DNA of 64,000 nucleotides from NCBI GenBank assembly GCA_051294375.1, contig CM119266.1, forward strand, positions 2,721,812 to 2,785,811. The letters are read 5' to 3'. The DNA comes from Paraspadella gotoi (taxonomy: Eukaryota > Chaetognatha). This document shows positions 13,701 to 25,536 of this stretch, piece by piece. A program made the position numbers and the translations under genes. Positions within the stretch are counted from its first letter, which is position 1, and each line of letters starts with the position of its first letter. The notes under the pieces are model-generated. The model did no database searches, was not told the origin of the DNA, and was given only the letters and a program-made list of their open reading frames with translations.

Positions 13701-14241
13701 CGCTCATAACAGCTCCCTTCTCATGTCTTCCGGCGATAGTTCCACCCTGACCGCAGGCTCAGACGGCGCAAGTCGCGCTGGCTCAAACACCCTGGGCTCA
13801 TCGCCGGGTCTCAAGAGCGGCGCCGGATCTCGCGGACTCTCCTTCCTTCCCTCCGCCCGCCCAGCTTCCGCTTCCTCAATATCTACGTCTCGACTGGCGC
13901 CACCTTCTGCCTTGTCTTCCCGGCGCTCGGCCCGTTCCAATGAATCTCGAGACAGCGGGACCCTGACCCCGACGCCGAGCGCCCGTGAAACCAACGTCAC
14001 CGCCGAGAAGCGACGCTCGGAACCGGCGACGAACGGAGTCGTCGAGGACGAGGACTTGTCGACGGTCTTATCGCGCCTCTCGCTGGAACGCTACCAACCC
14101 GTCTTCGAGGAGCAGGAAGTTGACATCGAGGCGTTCCTCACGCTGACGGACGACGATCTTCGCGAGTTGGGCATCGCTGCCTCCGCCAGGGGCCAGTTCC
14201 TCGAGGCCATCGAGAGGCTGAACGAGTCGCACAAGCGTTGA
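5912..14241 (+). CDS. ANKS6: Ankyrin repeat and SAM domain protein 6 (ANKS6/SamCystin), 5 exons
   Basis: Exons 5912-6053, 6226-7423, 8018-8190, 8270-8792 and 13599-14241 join with matching phases to give 892 residues, close to vertebrate ANKS6. Exons 1-2 encode about nine to ten ankyrin repeats (for example [12 protein letters not shown] and [20 protein letters not shown]). The middle is a low-complexity Ser/Pro linker containing [16 protein letters not shown]. The C-terminal SAM domain reads [19 protein letters not shown] and DDDLRELGI, very like ANKS6. Known family role: scaffold of the inversin compartment of primary cilia, partnering NEK8, INVS and BICC1/ANKS3. The ATG at 5912 is the first in frame in the exon; an in-frame TTG four codons upstream is not needed. 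Intron 4 is 4.8 kb and full of repeats. Additional small exons there cannot be excluded. Confidence 0.9.
7712..7756 (+). repeat. (CT)n microsatellite in ANKS6 intron 2
   Basis: About 45 bases of almost pure CT dinucleotide within the intron 7424-8017. No other feature is visible in this intron. Confidence 0.9.
9812..9960. repeat. Dispersed copy of the tandem-repeat element (ANKS6 intron)
   Basis: The head motif (gcggctgtccag then a pyrimidine run) is followed by four or five diverged 22-bp units of the type aatgattatcatcgcatc. It has the same order of parts as bases 1-590, in a shorter copy. Confidence 0.7.
12895..13455. repeat. 23-bp tandem array with conserved distal block
   Basis: Perfect and then progressively broken 23-bp units (core tttggttatcatcgcatc) run from about 12895 to 13340. 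They are followed by a 45-base block (13411-13455) that includes gatagtaacgtct and gagatcactat. The same block lies at 1731-1775, downstream of the first array, so array plus distal block behave as parts of one repeat family. Confidence 0.8.
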
Positions 14242-14630
14242 ATTGTGAATAGGGTGGAATGATGGAAGATGCCCGATCTTTTGTGACGTAACTTCTTTGC
14301 ATTTATGTGGGAAAAATATCGATTCTGATGATGACAATCGCGCAATTTCGTCGAGAGGCGATTTCTCCTCTCCCTTGTTTTTTCGAGTTTACATATATAT
14401 TGCTCTTCCGTTTCTAATCTGCTCATCGGTGCTAAAATATTCGAACCGCTAAGCGCTCTTTGGCGCCACCAAAGTTACACATTTTCACAGTTTTTACACA
14501 AAATATTTTTCTTTACACTCTCGTCTTTTAATCTTTTTGTTCTTTGTTCCGTAGTTCTTAATCATTTCCGTTTACGGTCAGGTTTTTCAATTAATTTAAC
14601 CAAATTTCAATTATCATATCAATTTCGACG

Positions 14631-15641
14631 ATGGAATTTTCCGAATCTGTTCCCGCCCACGGCTGCGGCGAGAATGCGGCGACACCTTTCAAGGGCGCCG
14701 GCGAACCCGAAGTGGAAACCATCGTCAAGACGGATACGCTGGTCGAGCGCGAGACGCCCTCTTCGGACGCCGTCGAGAACATCGACGTAGTCGGCAGTTG
14801 TGACAACGAAGAAGTCATTCACGACTCTTCTGCCTTCGGAGACGGGAAACCTGTGACGACGAAGGCGGTCGAGGTGAACGGCGCCGACGCGACGCCGATT
14901 ACGACGCCGCTACTCTCGGGGGTTTCCCAATCCTCTGCCGTGGAAGCCCCTTCCTCGCCGCCGCGTCTTCCCTTCGCCTTCGACCCTTTCCCTTTCGGCG
15001 ACGTTCTCCACCCCGTCGCCCTGGATCTCGTCTACTGGCGCCGCCCGTCTAAATCCTTCCTCGTCTTCTCCTCTCTTCTAATCCTTCTCATCTCCTTCTC
15101 TCTCTTCTCCGCCGTCTCCGTCGTTGCCCATCTATCGCTCTCTTGGCTCATTCTCGTCAGCGTCTATGTTTTCGCCAAACGATTGATCGACGCCGCGCAG
15201 AAAAAGGCCGACGCCGAGCATCCGCTGCAGCGTTACCTCGACGACGACGTCGTCTCCGGGGTCTTGCCGACGCCGGAAAAGGCTCACGCCTTGGCAGACC
15301 GGGCGACCGATAACTTAGCGACGGCGGCCAAGCTGCTTCGTCACTACTTTCTCGTGGTGAGCGTGGTCGACTCGGCCAAGCTCGGGTTGGCGCTGTACGC
15401 TCTGACAAAGGTCGGCGCTGTCTTCAACCTTCTCACCGTCGCCATTCTCGCTATTGTCTATTGCTTCGCGGTCCCGAGATTCTTTGAGGCAAATAGGAAA
15501 GAGATCGAGGCGGTGATGGTCGCGGTGCTGAACCGCGTCAAAGACCAGGGGCCGGTGATCAAAGAGTTTTGGGTCAAGAAGATTCGCCCGCATTTGCAGA
15601 AGGCGATCGACCGTTTGCCGATGAAAGAGAAGATGCAATAG
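14631..15641 (+). CDS. RTN: Reticulon (RHD protein), single exon
   Basis: An uninterrupted 336-codon frame. The N-terminal 125 residues are acidic and low in complexity. Residues about 128-330 form a reticulon homology domain: ALDLVYWRRPSKSFLVFSSL opens the first hydrophobic hairpin (about 143-177), then a hydrophilic loop, then a second hairpin (about 246-283) with VGAVFNLLTVAILA and VPRFFEANRKEIE. Family role: ER membrane protein that wedges into and curves ER tubules. Reticulon genes in animals normally have introns inside the RHD; none is present here. The C-terminus MKEKMQ is lysine-rich but is not a classic KKxx signal. The gene lies 389 bp after ANKS6 on the same strand. Confidence 0.93.
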   Translation: MEFSESVPAHGCGENAATPFKGAGEPEVETIVKTDTLVERETPSSDAVENIDVVGSCDNEEVIHDSSAFGDGKPVTTKAVEVNGADATPITTPLLSGVSQSSAVEAPSSPPRLPFAFDPFPFGDVLHPVALDLVYWRRPSKSFLVFSSLLILLISFSLFSAVSVVAHLSLSWLILVSVYVFAKRLIDAAQKKADAEHPLQRYLDDDVVSGVLPTPEKAHALADRATDNLATAAKLLRHYFLVVSVVDSAKLGLALYALTKVGAVFNLLTVAILAIVYCFAVPRFFEANRKEIEAVMVAVLNRVKDQGPVIKEFWVKKIRPHLQKAIDRLPMKEKMQ

Positions 15642-16090
15642 CCAAAGTCTGCAAGAGAAAAAGTTCGTTTACTCGATGACACTAGTGAATTGTTAACGGA
15701 TGATAAGAAAAATGCAAAGAGGAACGATCTGATTTATATCTCCATGATTTCTTATTGATTTTTCGTCTCGATCTGTCTTGTAAACTGTGATCTGACATTT
15801 TTTCTTGCGATATTAGTCTCAGGGTTTAACAAAAGGTTGTTTGCTGATAGTTGTGCTAATTAATGTGTTTTTAATCTTAACAAATCTCTCAATTCGCAAG
15901 ACGTCAATGCTAAATTTTACCGTTTTATCTTTTAAAAGATCTTTTATTAGCAATCGCTATTTTTACTCAATATTGTTAAGTTTAAAATCCTGTTTTCTTT
16001 TCTATTATCAGTAGGAACCCCGGCGTTGAATTATTTCGCGCCTACGCACCAACGATTCCCCGCGGTGCCGCCACTAAGAAAAAGCGGACA

Positions 16091-18224
16091 ATGAGTCGGA
16101 CCTATTTGTTGTCGGCGTTGGCCGTCGTTGTCTTCCTCGCCGCCACCGCCGCCGCATATTCCCAGCCCCCAACTACCTTCCATGAGTTCCGCCGCCAATT
16201 TCGCGTCCCCCGCCTTCGCCTCGCCGCCGGCGATCGACGGCGGTCATCCTTCGCCGCCGCCAAAACTACTCCACCGCCGCCTTACTCGACCAAGTATTAC
16301 GACGCCCGCCTCGATCACTTCGACTTTACCAATGGCGCCACCTTCAAACTCCGCTACCTGGTCGGTCATCAGGACTTCGCCGGCCTTGGTTCCCCTATAT
16401 TCTTCTACACGGGCAACGAGGGAGACATCGAATGGTTCGCCAACAACACGGGTCTCCTCTGGGAGTTTGCCCCACAATTCGGGGCGTTGGTGGTTTTCGC
16501 TGAGCATCGCTACTACGGAAAGTCGCTGCCCTTTGGGAACAACTCGTTTTCCGATCCTTCGCACCTTAAGTTTTTCAGTTCGGAGCAGGTTTGTTATCAT
16601 TTCATACATAACTCTTTATTATTTGTTACACCCTGTTGAGCTTTTATTTTTCAACGTTTGAAAAACTTAGCATTCCTTGTGAGGATAAAGTACTTTTATT
16701 ATTGTGTTACGAGTATTTCGCTCATAATAATTCTTCCCTTCGCCAGGCCCTGGCTGACTTCGTAGATCTCGTCTTTTTCCTCAAATCCAAGAAAAAATTC
16801 TCGAAAAGTCCGGTAATCGCTTTCGGCGGATCCTACGGCGGAATGCTGGCTGGTAGGAGTTATTCCTCTCCGATGATCTCTCCAGCGTTTGATGTTCTTA
16901 CCTTTCCTTTCCCTCTCGCCGTTTTCCCCTTCTCCAACGCAAAGCCTGGATGAGAATGAAGTATCCCAATGTAATCAAGGGGGCTCTGGCCTCCTCGGCT
17001 CCCATGTGGCAGTTCTCGGGTCTCGTGCCGTGCGACACCTACAGCCGAGGGGTCACCAAGGACTTTCTTCTGGCCGAGCAGTCGGGGAAATGCGTCGCGT
17101 CGATCATTAGATCATGGGGAGAGTTAGACCAGATCGGGAAGGATGACGATGGTAAGTTGCTTGTAGTAGTAATAGTGCGTTGGTTTTAGCCAATCGTCTC
17201 ATGCTTCATCTCTGGAACGGTCCTTGCAAAAGGCTGTCGGGCCGGTTAAACCGCCGGTAGCAAGCCTGCCGCCAGGTCCGAATTTCCGAAAAGCAGGGCA
17301 ACTGACGAAAAAATTTCCTTGACCCTCTGAGCACACTAAAATGTGGGGGCTAACCACAGTGTCGGAGGGGCATGGGGGAAACCTTCTCCTTTCAGTTACT
17401 TCAGGGTTCTAATTTACCGTAACTCCTTTTGAGGCTTGTTAAACAACGTTTTATGCAGGTCGGCAATGGCTCTCCACCACATTTCGTTTATGCAAACCAC
17501 TCAAAACCGTCAACGATCTCAAGGGTTGGTTAGCGGGAGTTTGGGGCAACGTCGCCATGGTGGACTATCCTTATCCGGCCAACTTTTTGGAGCCTCTGCC
17601 CGCGTGGCCCATCGACCACATTTGCAAACATTTAAAGAATAACTCTACCGGAAAAAAGCTGATGGTCAAGCTGAGAGATGCGGTTAATATTTATTTTAAT
17701 TACACTGGTAAGTTTCAGTTGGGTCAAACTAAATTTGTTGGGTACAATTGCCTTTCCTTCTTTTCGCAGGACAAGCCGAGTGTCTCGACACTTCCGAAGA
17801 CGCTGGTTCGAGCCTCGACTCCACTGGCTGGTGGTACCAATCCTGCACCGAGATGGTCTTTCCCTCCTGCTCCACCGGCGTCGAGGACCTCTTCGAACCT
17901 TCACCCTGGAACCTGACGGCCTACTCGGCCGCCTGTTTTAACAAGTGGGGCGTCAATCCACGCCCCCTCTGGGCCGAAAAGTATTATTGGGGCAAAAACC
18001 TCACGACGGCCTCCAACATCGTCTTCAGCAACGGAGACCTGGACCCCTGGTCTGGCGGTGGGGTCCTCAAGGCGCCCGTCCACGCCGACGTCCGCGTCAT
18101 CAAGATCAAAAAGGCCGCCCACCATCTGGACTTAAGATTCTCCAACGACATGGACCCGTCCTCTGTCAAGAAGGCGAGAAAGTTCGAAATGTCCAAGATC
18201 AAAGAGTTTTTGTACCGACCTTGA
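16091..18224 (+). CDS. PRCP: Lysosomal Pro-X carboxypeptidase, 5 exons
   Basis: Exons 16091-16588, 16747-16852, 16945-17151, 17459-17707 and 17770-18224 give 504 residues in phase. The product is an S28-family serine peptidase expected to remove C-terminal residues after proline in the lysosome or secretory route. It has a signal peptide (about residues 1-22, LLSALAVVVFLAATAAA). Conserved blocks are FFYTGNEGDIEWF, VFAEHRYYGKSLPFG and the nucleophile motif GGSYGGM. The Asp block is SNGDLDPWSGGG and the His block AHHLDL, so the catalytic triad is complete. NYTG and NNT sequons suggest N-glycosylation. PRCP was preferred over DPP7 for the NEGDIEWFANNTG and GGGV blocks. Confidence 0.94.
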
Positions 18225-18584
18225 CATGACATTATAAACTGAAGGCTGTGAAAGACAACTTTTGAGACAAAATTCCATTTTGTTAAATTCCGGAAAGCGA
18301 AACTAGTTTTGCATGTCCTTTATTCTTTTTTCTGGCTATTGCGATTTTTTCCTTGTCCATGTTTACTTGTGTCGCTGGGTAATTTTTGAATTATTCGCAG
18401 CTCTTATACTTTCAAAGAAAAATATATATATATAATATATGTACTTTTTTCTAAAATTTGATATCTTTTTTTTTATATTAAATTATTATGTCTTTTCCAT
18501 TGCGGACTTTTTTTACTAGTCTTGGATGCTTTTCGCGTGTATTTCGTATTTCATGCAACGCTTTAGTCAATAGTCGATATCATC

Positions 18585-18780
18585 ATGGGCTCTCTCGTCC
18601 CTATCCGCGTTGATCGATCTAATGTCTCATTTGTTAGCGACTCATGGAAAGTGAACCCGCAACATGACGTACGAACAGCCTTGCAAGTAAGTAGAAATCC
18701 TTACCACAAAAGTAAACGGTTCAACCATTATATTACTGCGCTTTTTACAGGACGACCAGTAATTTGATAACAGAGCGGAG
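18585..18780 (+). other. Possible leader exons with upstream ORF
   Basis: An ATG at 18585 opens a short frame (MGSLVPIRVDRS...) that reaches a good donor (caa|gtaagt, donor at 18687). The next plausible acceptor (tttttacag, 18742-18750) adds only three codons before a stop. I read this as possible 5' leader of the membrane-protein gene at 19048, carrying an upstream ORF, rather than as a separate protein gene. Confidence 0.35.
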
Positions 18781-18864
18781 GCAAAACGATGAAGCAACTT
18801 GGTAAGATATTTGCTTTGATTACGGAAAGAATTATAGCATCTCGCTAAAAATGTTTTTTTAAAA

Positions 18865-19050
18865 AGGGAGAAAGCCTTAAACACATGCTAAACACGATAT
18901 GGTGCTAACCAAGATGAATGTTTTCTTAAATAGGGAGAAAGCCTTAAACACGTGCTAAACGTGATATGGTGCTAACCAAGATAAATGTTTTCTTAAATAG
19001 GGAGAAAGCCTTAAACACGTGCTAAACGCGATATGGTGCTAACCAAGATG
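18865..19050 (+). repeat. 67-bp tandem triplication ending at a start codon
   Basis: Three copies start at about 18865, 18932 and 18999 with a period of 67 bases (core agggagaaagccttaaacac ... gctaaccaagat). Copies 1 and 3 contain ATG at the same place and copy 2 has ATA. The ATG in copy 3 (19048) is the chosen start of the next gene. Confidence 0.85.
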
Positions 19051-20649
19051 AACTCGGAAACCGAACGTCCGACTCAATTCCCGACCAAAGATGATGACTC
19101 GATCAATCGGACGATTGACGACCAAGGCGATGTTTCCATCGCGAATTCGGGTATAATTTATTTAAAATTATAACAAAATCGTGTATTATTGATAATGCGT
19201 CTGTAATAATATTTTTATTAGAATATCCCGGCTCTACCAAACCGCCGCCAAAGAAACTCCCTGTTCGCCCCGTGCTCCTGAAAGGCTATCTCACCTCCCA
19301 CGGTCGCGACCAATGGGGCAAACCGAACCGGGTCATCGGCGGCCAAACCAAATCGATCCTGATCAACCACGATCCCGACCCACTCAACTACGATAACACC
19401 AACAGGACGTTCTTCAAGATTCGTCCCTGGTCCCCGCACAATCCCGAGCGCGACTTTTGCGACAACGTTGAGTGCAGCCTCATTTACGTCCTCTGCGGCT
19501 TCTCCATCGTCTTCGTCTCCGCCTTTATCTACATCGCCTGCTGTGAGCGCAGAAAAGTCACGCGCCAACTTCGGGCCCACCGGCGTCGCGAGATGTTCGA
19601 CCGGCGCGGATCCCAGTCAATCTTCGCCGTGGAGGGCGGCTTTGGCGACGACGACCCCGATTCGCCGCGTGGTTTCGACGACGACCCCTTTGACGATCGA
19701 CCACCGCCCCCGCCCTCCTATTGGTCTAGTCAGGGCGCCCGTGGAAACACTGGCCAATTTCGGAGCTCTCTCTCCAGTACCGCCTCGGTCAGTGGACGGT
19801 CGCTAAGATGGTGGCCCATCTCACTGTGGGACAGCATTCAGAATCCGTTAAGAACTTTGCAAGTGGACGTTAGCGATTTCGTGGACGACGCGCAAAGGTT
19901 GTGGGTCGAGCGTTTGTTTTGTTTTGTTATTCGCGGCCTCTCTTTCGCTTGTGTGGGTATTTAAATATTCTTCATTCCAAACTTTTGAAACATTTATCGC
20001 CATCATTGTAGATTCAGGTTTAGGCTCCGTGCTTTCTCTTTTTCAATCGCTCACCTTTCTCGTCAGGGAACGTCAGTCATCTTACTTCTTCGGCCCGGAT
20101 CGAGCATATCCTGGTCGTGATTTCGACGACAGGGACATTTCCACGACATCTTCGGGTCTTTTTCCTCTCGAAAGACGATCCCCGCCGCCGCCCTACAATG
20201 TCGTTGATGAGACTCGGAGAGAATCTCTCGAAAGTGGTAAGCGCGCTACGGACAACCCATCGGTGTAGTCTAAAAACAATGAAGCTCCTCCTTTCGTGCT
20301 TTTCTCAACCCTCCCAGGATCGGGTAGCGGTTCGTCGACGATGGAGCGCCCATCTCGATCGACGGAGCGGGCTGGTTACACTTCGAGGGTTTTCGGGGTC
20401 CCCGGTCCGCCGCGTGACCTCGACGGCGTTGCCCGTCCTCCGCGTAAACAAAGGAGCAAACGAAGGAAGGGAAACGCGGCGAAAGAAATGAACGGAGAGA
20501 ACTCGGGAGGAGGATTCGAGGCGATTCCGTTGCGCGACGACGACGATGACGACGACGACGATGACGATGACGATGACTTGCAGAGATTCACTTTCTTTTC
20601 TGGCTTTAAAAAAATCAACGACACCAAATCCAAGTCTTCCACTCTTTGA
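19048..20649 (+). CDS. Novel single-pass membrane protein with PPxY motifs and poly-Asp run, 4 exons
   Basis: Exons 19048-19150, 19222-19897, 20067-20236 and 20318-20649 are phase-compatible and give 426 residues. I do not recognise the family. The N-terminal 118 residues are polar, with Pro/Lys-rich and NRT/NDT-like segments. One hydrophobic helix at about 120-142 (LCGFSIVFVSAFIYIACC) is followed by a basic stretch (ERRKVTRQLRAHRRRE), which suggests a cytosolic C-terminal tail. The tail has Asp/Pro clusters, PPPPSYW and PPPPYNV (the latter a WW-domain ligand type PPxY), a lysine/arginine cluster (RKQRSKRRKGN) and a run of 14 Asp near the C-terminus. No signal peptide is seen at this start. 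The PPxY motif could recruit NEDD4-type ligases; that is inference. Confidence 0.7.
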
Positions 20650-22651
20650 CTTTTTTTTTTGCCGTCTTCCCTATAAAATATTACCGTGAAATATAAGCAG
20701 CGAATCTGTGCATTTGGGTATGTACTTTTTCGCTGAGTTACTGCAAGGAACATTCAGGGCTTAACTACATGTAAGTACAAAGTATTATGAAAGTTTTTTT
20801 TTTTTGGGAAACGCTTCTTTGGCCTAAACTTTCATGGTTTAAACATTACTTTTATGTAGGAGGCATAGGCAGTGTTTACGGAGAATGTTTTTATACATTA
20901 AATATTGACTGATATTGAGTCAGTTTCCATTTATAAAACGACACATAAAGGTTTCGCAATCCTTCGTTACGTAGACATACCGTCATCCTCTTCAATTTCA
21001 TTCTGCACCCATATCCATTTTACTTTTAAAAAGATATGCAGAATTGCAGATTTAAGCAGAAATTCGATTATCATTACGATTACATACTCGATTACTTCTG
21101 AGGAAAAATTATAAACGGCTTCTTGTGTTTTTAGGCTCATGTTTTTATCAGGGTCGAAATTTTAGAAAATAATAATCACCGATACTCTTAACTTTGAACC
21201 TCATTCATTTTCGTTTGCATGAATCTTTTTTCATAACGTATTTTTGCATCCAAATGTCTCGTTATTTGTCGAGTGCTTCTGTGAATGTTTTTCAAATTTC
21301 TATATTTTTTTCCAGCTATTTCACATTTCTATCGAAATAACCCGGATCGTTTTCTTTTCTTGAGAAGAGGTGCAGGTTAGCTACAAATATTTCCTTCGCT
21401 ACATATACTATATCACTATTTACAGAAGGCATCATATTATAAAATGAGGTACCCATTTTTTGTAACCACAAACGTTCCGAGAAAACTATTGAATAGATTT
21501 TAATGAAATTTGGTATGAACGATCTGTGAATACAAATAGAAATATCGAGGTGAATTTCAATATTTAACCCCTGAGACGAGATATGGGGCCCGGTAGGGGG
21601 TCGGTCACCCAAAGAGGCAAAAAATGCTCAAAAATTAAATTTTTTGTTGGTTTTGAACAGTTGCCCATATGTTTACTCTTCCACAAAAATGTATTTATAT
21701 CCACAAAAATACTAGTTTACCTTAAGTTTTAGCTTCAAGTCAGATTTGGAATAATTTGGGAAAATAGAGAGAAAAATGATGAACCATGCATCTTCAAACA
21801 CCGATTAATTTTATCAAAAGAATTATTAATTTTAGTTTTAAAAAATATTTTTATATGTTTAAGACAACGATGAACTTAATTTTACCTTAAAGTCCAGCCC
21901 CAGGGCCCTGTATCTCTTGTCAGGGGTTGAATATTAAAATTCACCTCGATAGTTCCATTTATATCGTCATTAGAACTCTAAATTTAATATTTCAATAAAT
22001 TCGATCAGGTAGTTAGGTGGGAACAGATTCTGGTCACAAAAAAGGGGTACCTCATTTTATAATATGAAGCCTTCTGTATGTGATAAGCTAGTATTAGACT
22101 AGTTCGCTCTCGCCGATAATTACATTTTTGCTGTCAGTTTTGGAATAAAAAGACAAGAATTTAGAGGTCGAAATTTAAAAATGAGGACAACCATTGACAG
22201 AAAATGAAAGAATAATCATGTATTCAAAACTTACATTTTACATGGCATATAATTTCAAAATTCATCAGCGATTCAGCAACAAAAACTTTTAGCTGTTTAA
22301 TGTTGAGCTTTGGATGTTTCCCAACTTTTTCAACGTCTTTGTCAACATAATGAAATTGCTGCCAATTGCCTTCGTTGAAATCTCAACTTTATCGTGACGA
22401 CAAAAAAACGAAATTATTACTTTGTAAAAAACATTATAATTTGTAAATTTCTTAAAAATTAGCATCTTCGTAATTATTGGTTTAACATTTGAATTTCAAG
22501 ACCGTGCGTTTGTCTTATTTTAAAAAAAGTCTTCAATAAAACTATGAAATTACTTTTTTTTTCAGTCTTTACCCTTTTCGTACTCTCTCTCTTCAACCTC
22601 AACACCACATTTTATTCTTTTCCTTTTCAATTTTAACAATTTTAACCAAAA
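20650..22651. other. Spacer with MITE before alpha-tubulin
   Basis: AT-rich spacer. The only structured item is the inverted-repeat element at 21421-22080. A pyrimidine tract and AG at about 22550-22565 lie some 90 bases before the tubulin start and could be a leader-intron or trans-splice acceptor. Confidence 0.6.
21421..22080. mobile_element. MITE with long terminal inverted repeats and TA target duplication
   Basis: The left end TA-CAGAAGGCATCATATTAT is mirrored on the right as ATAATATGAAGCCTTCTG-TA. The inverted match continues, with gaps, for roughly 200 bases per arm, including gaggtaccc/ggggtacctc and tatcgaggtgaattt/aaattcacctcgata. No transposase frame is present. The TA flanks fit a Tc1/mariner-type non-autonomous element. 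A truncated relative lies at 1325-1735. Confidence 0.85.
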
Positions 22652-24888
<2,237 letters not shown>

Positions 24889-25536
24889 AAGAGGAAGAGG
24901 GGGAGGAATACTTAATCTTCTTCCCCCGATCGTCGCGACGCCGTCGAGATCGAATAAAAAACATTTTAATCCTGAGTTTAAAAAAAAATCTAAGATCGAA
25001 GCTTCCGGATCTGATTCGTCGCGTCGGTCCGCCATGCGATCACGTGACGTAGTTTTTGTAGTAGCGTTGCATTGAGATTTTTTTATTTTCAAGAAACGAA
25101 CAAACGTTTGATTACTATCTTTATTGCTAAAGGGGATCTACATTTGATTATTTGATTAAGCCTAAGATTCGGCGATGTAATTGATAATATTTGTTGCCTT
25201 TTATAACCTTACGAGATCTTTTATTAATTATTATTTGTTGTTTCTCTTTGACGAATGATTCCAAAAACAAGAATTGTAACAATCGACAATTTGTTACCGT
25301 TTTACTTTTGACAACCATTTCGAAATGTGATATGCGTTAGTTTTTTTTTTTTATGTTGTTATTGTTTTCAAAAAATAGAGATATATTTGGCCACCGAATT
25401 TTGTCGAGAGAAATCGTCTTTCGTTAATCCTTGCAATCGACGAAAGTCGAATTTTTTTGAGTGTCTTTCCCTTTTGTTTTAAAAATTAAAGAAAATCGTT
25501 AACCTTTTAGTTTGTTTATTTAAAATCGCATTAACA
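24889..25536. other. Spacer between alpha-tubulin and POP1
   Basis: It contains the tubulin 3' UTR with AATAAA (24953-24958), then AT-rich sequence. Nothing else is visible. Confidence 0.7.
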
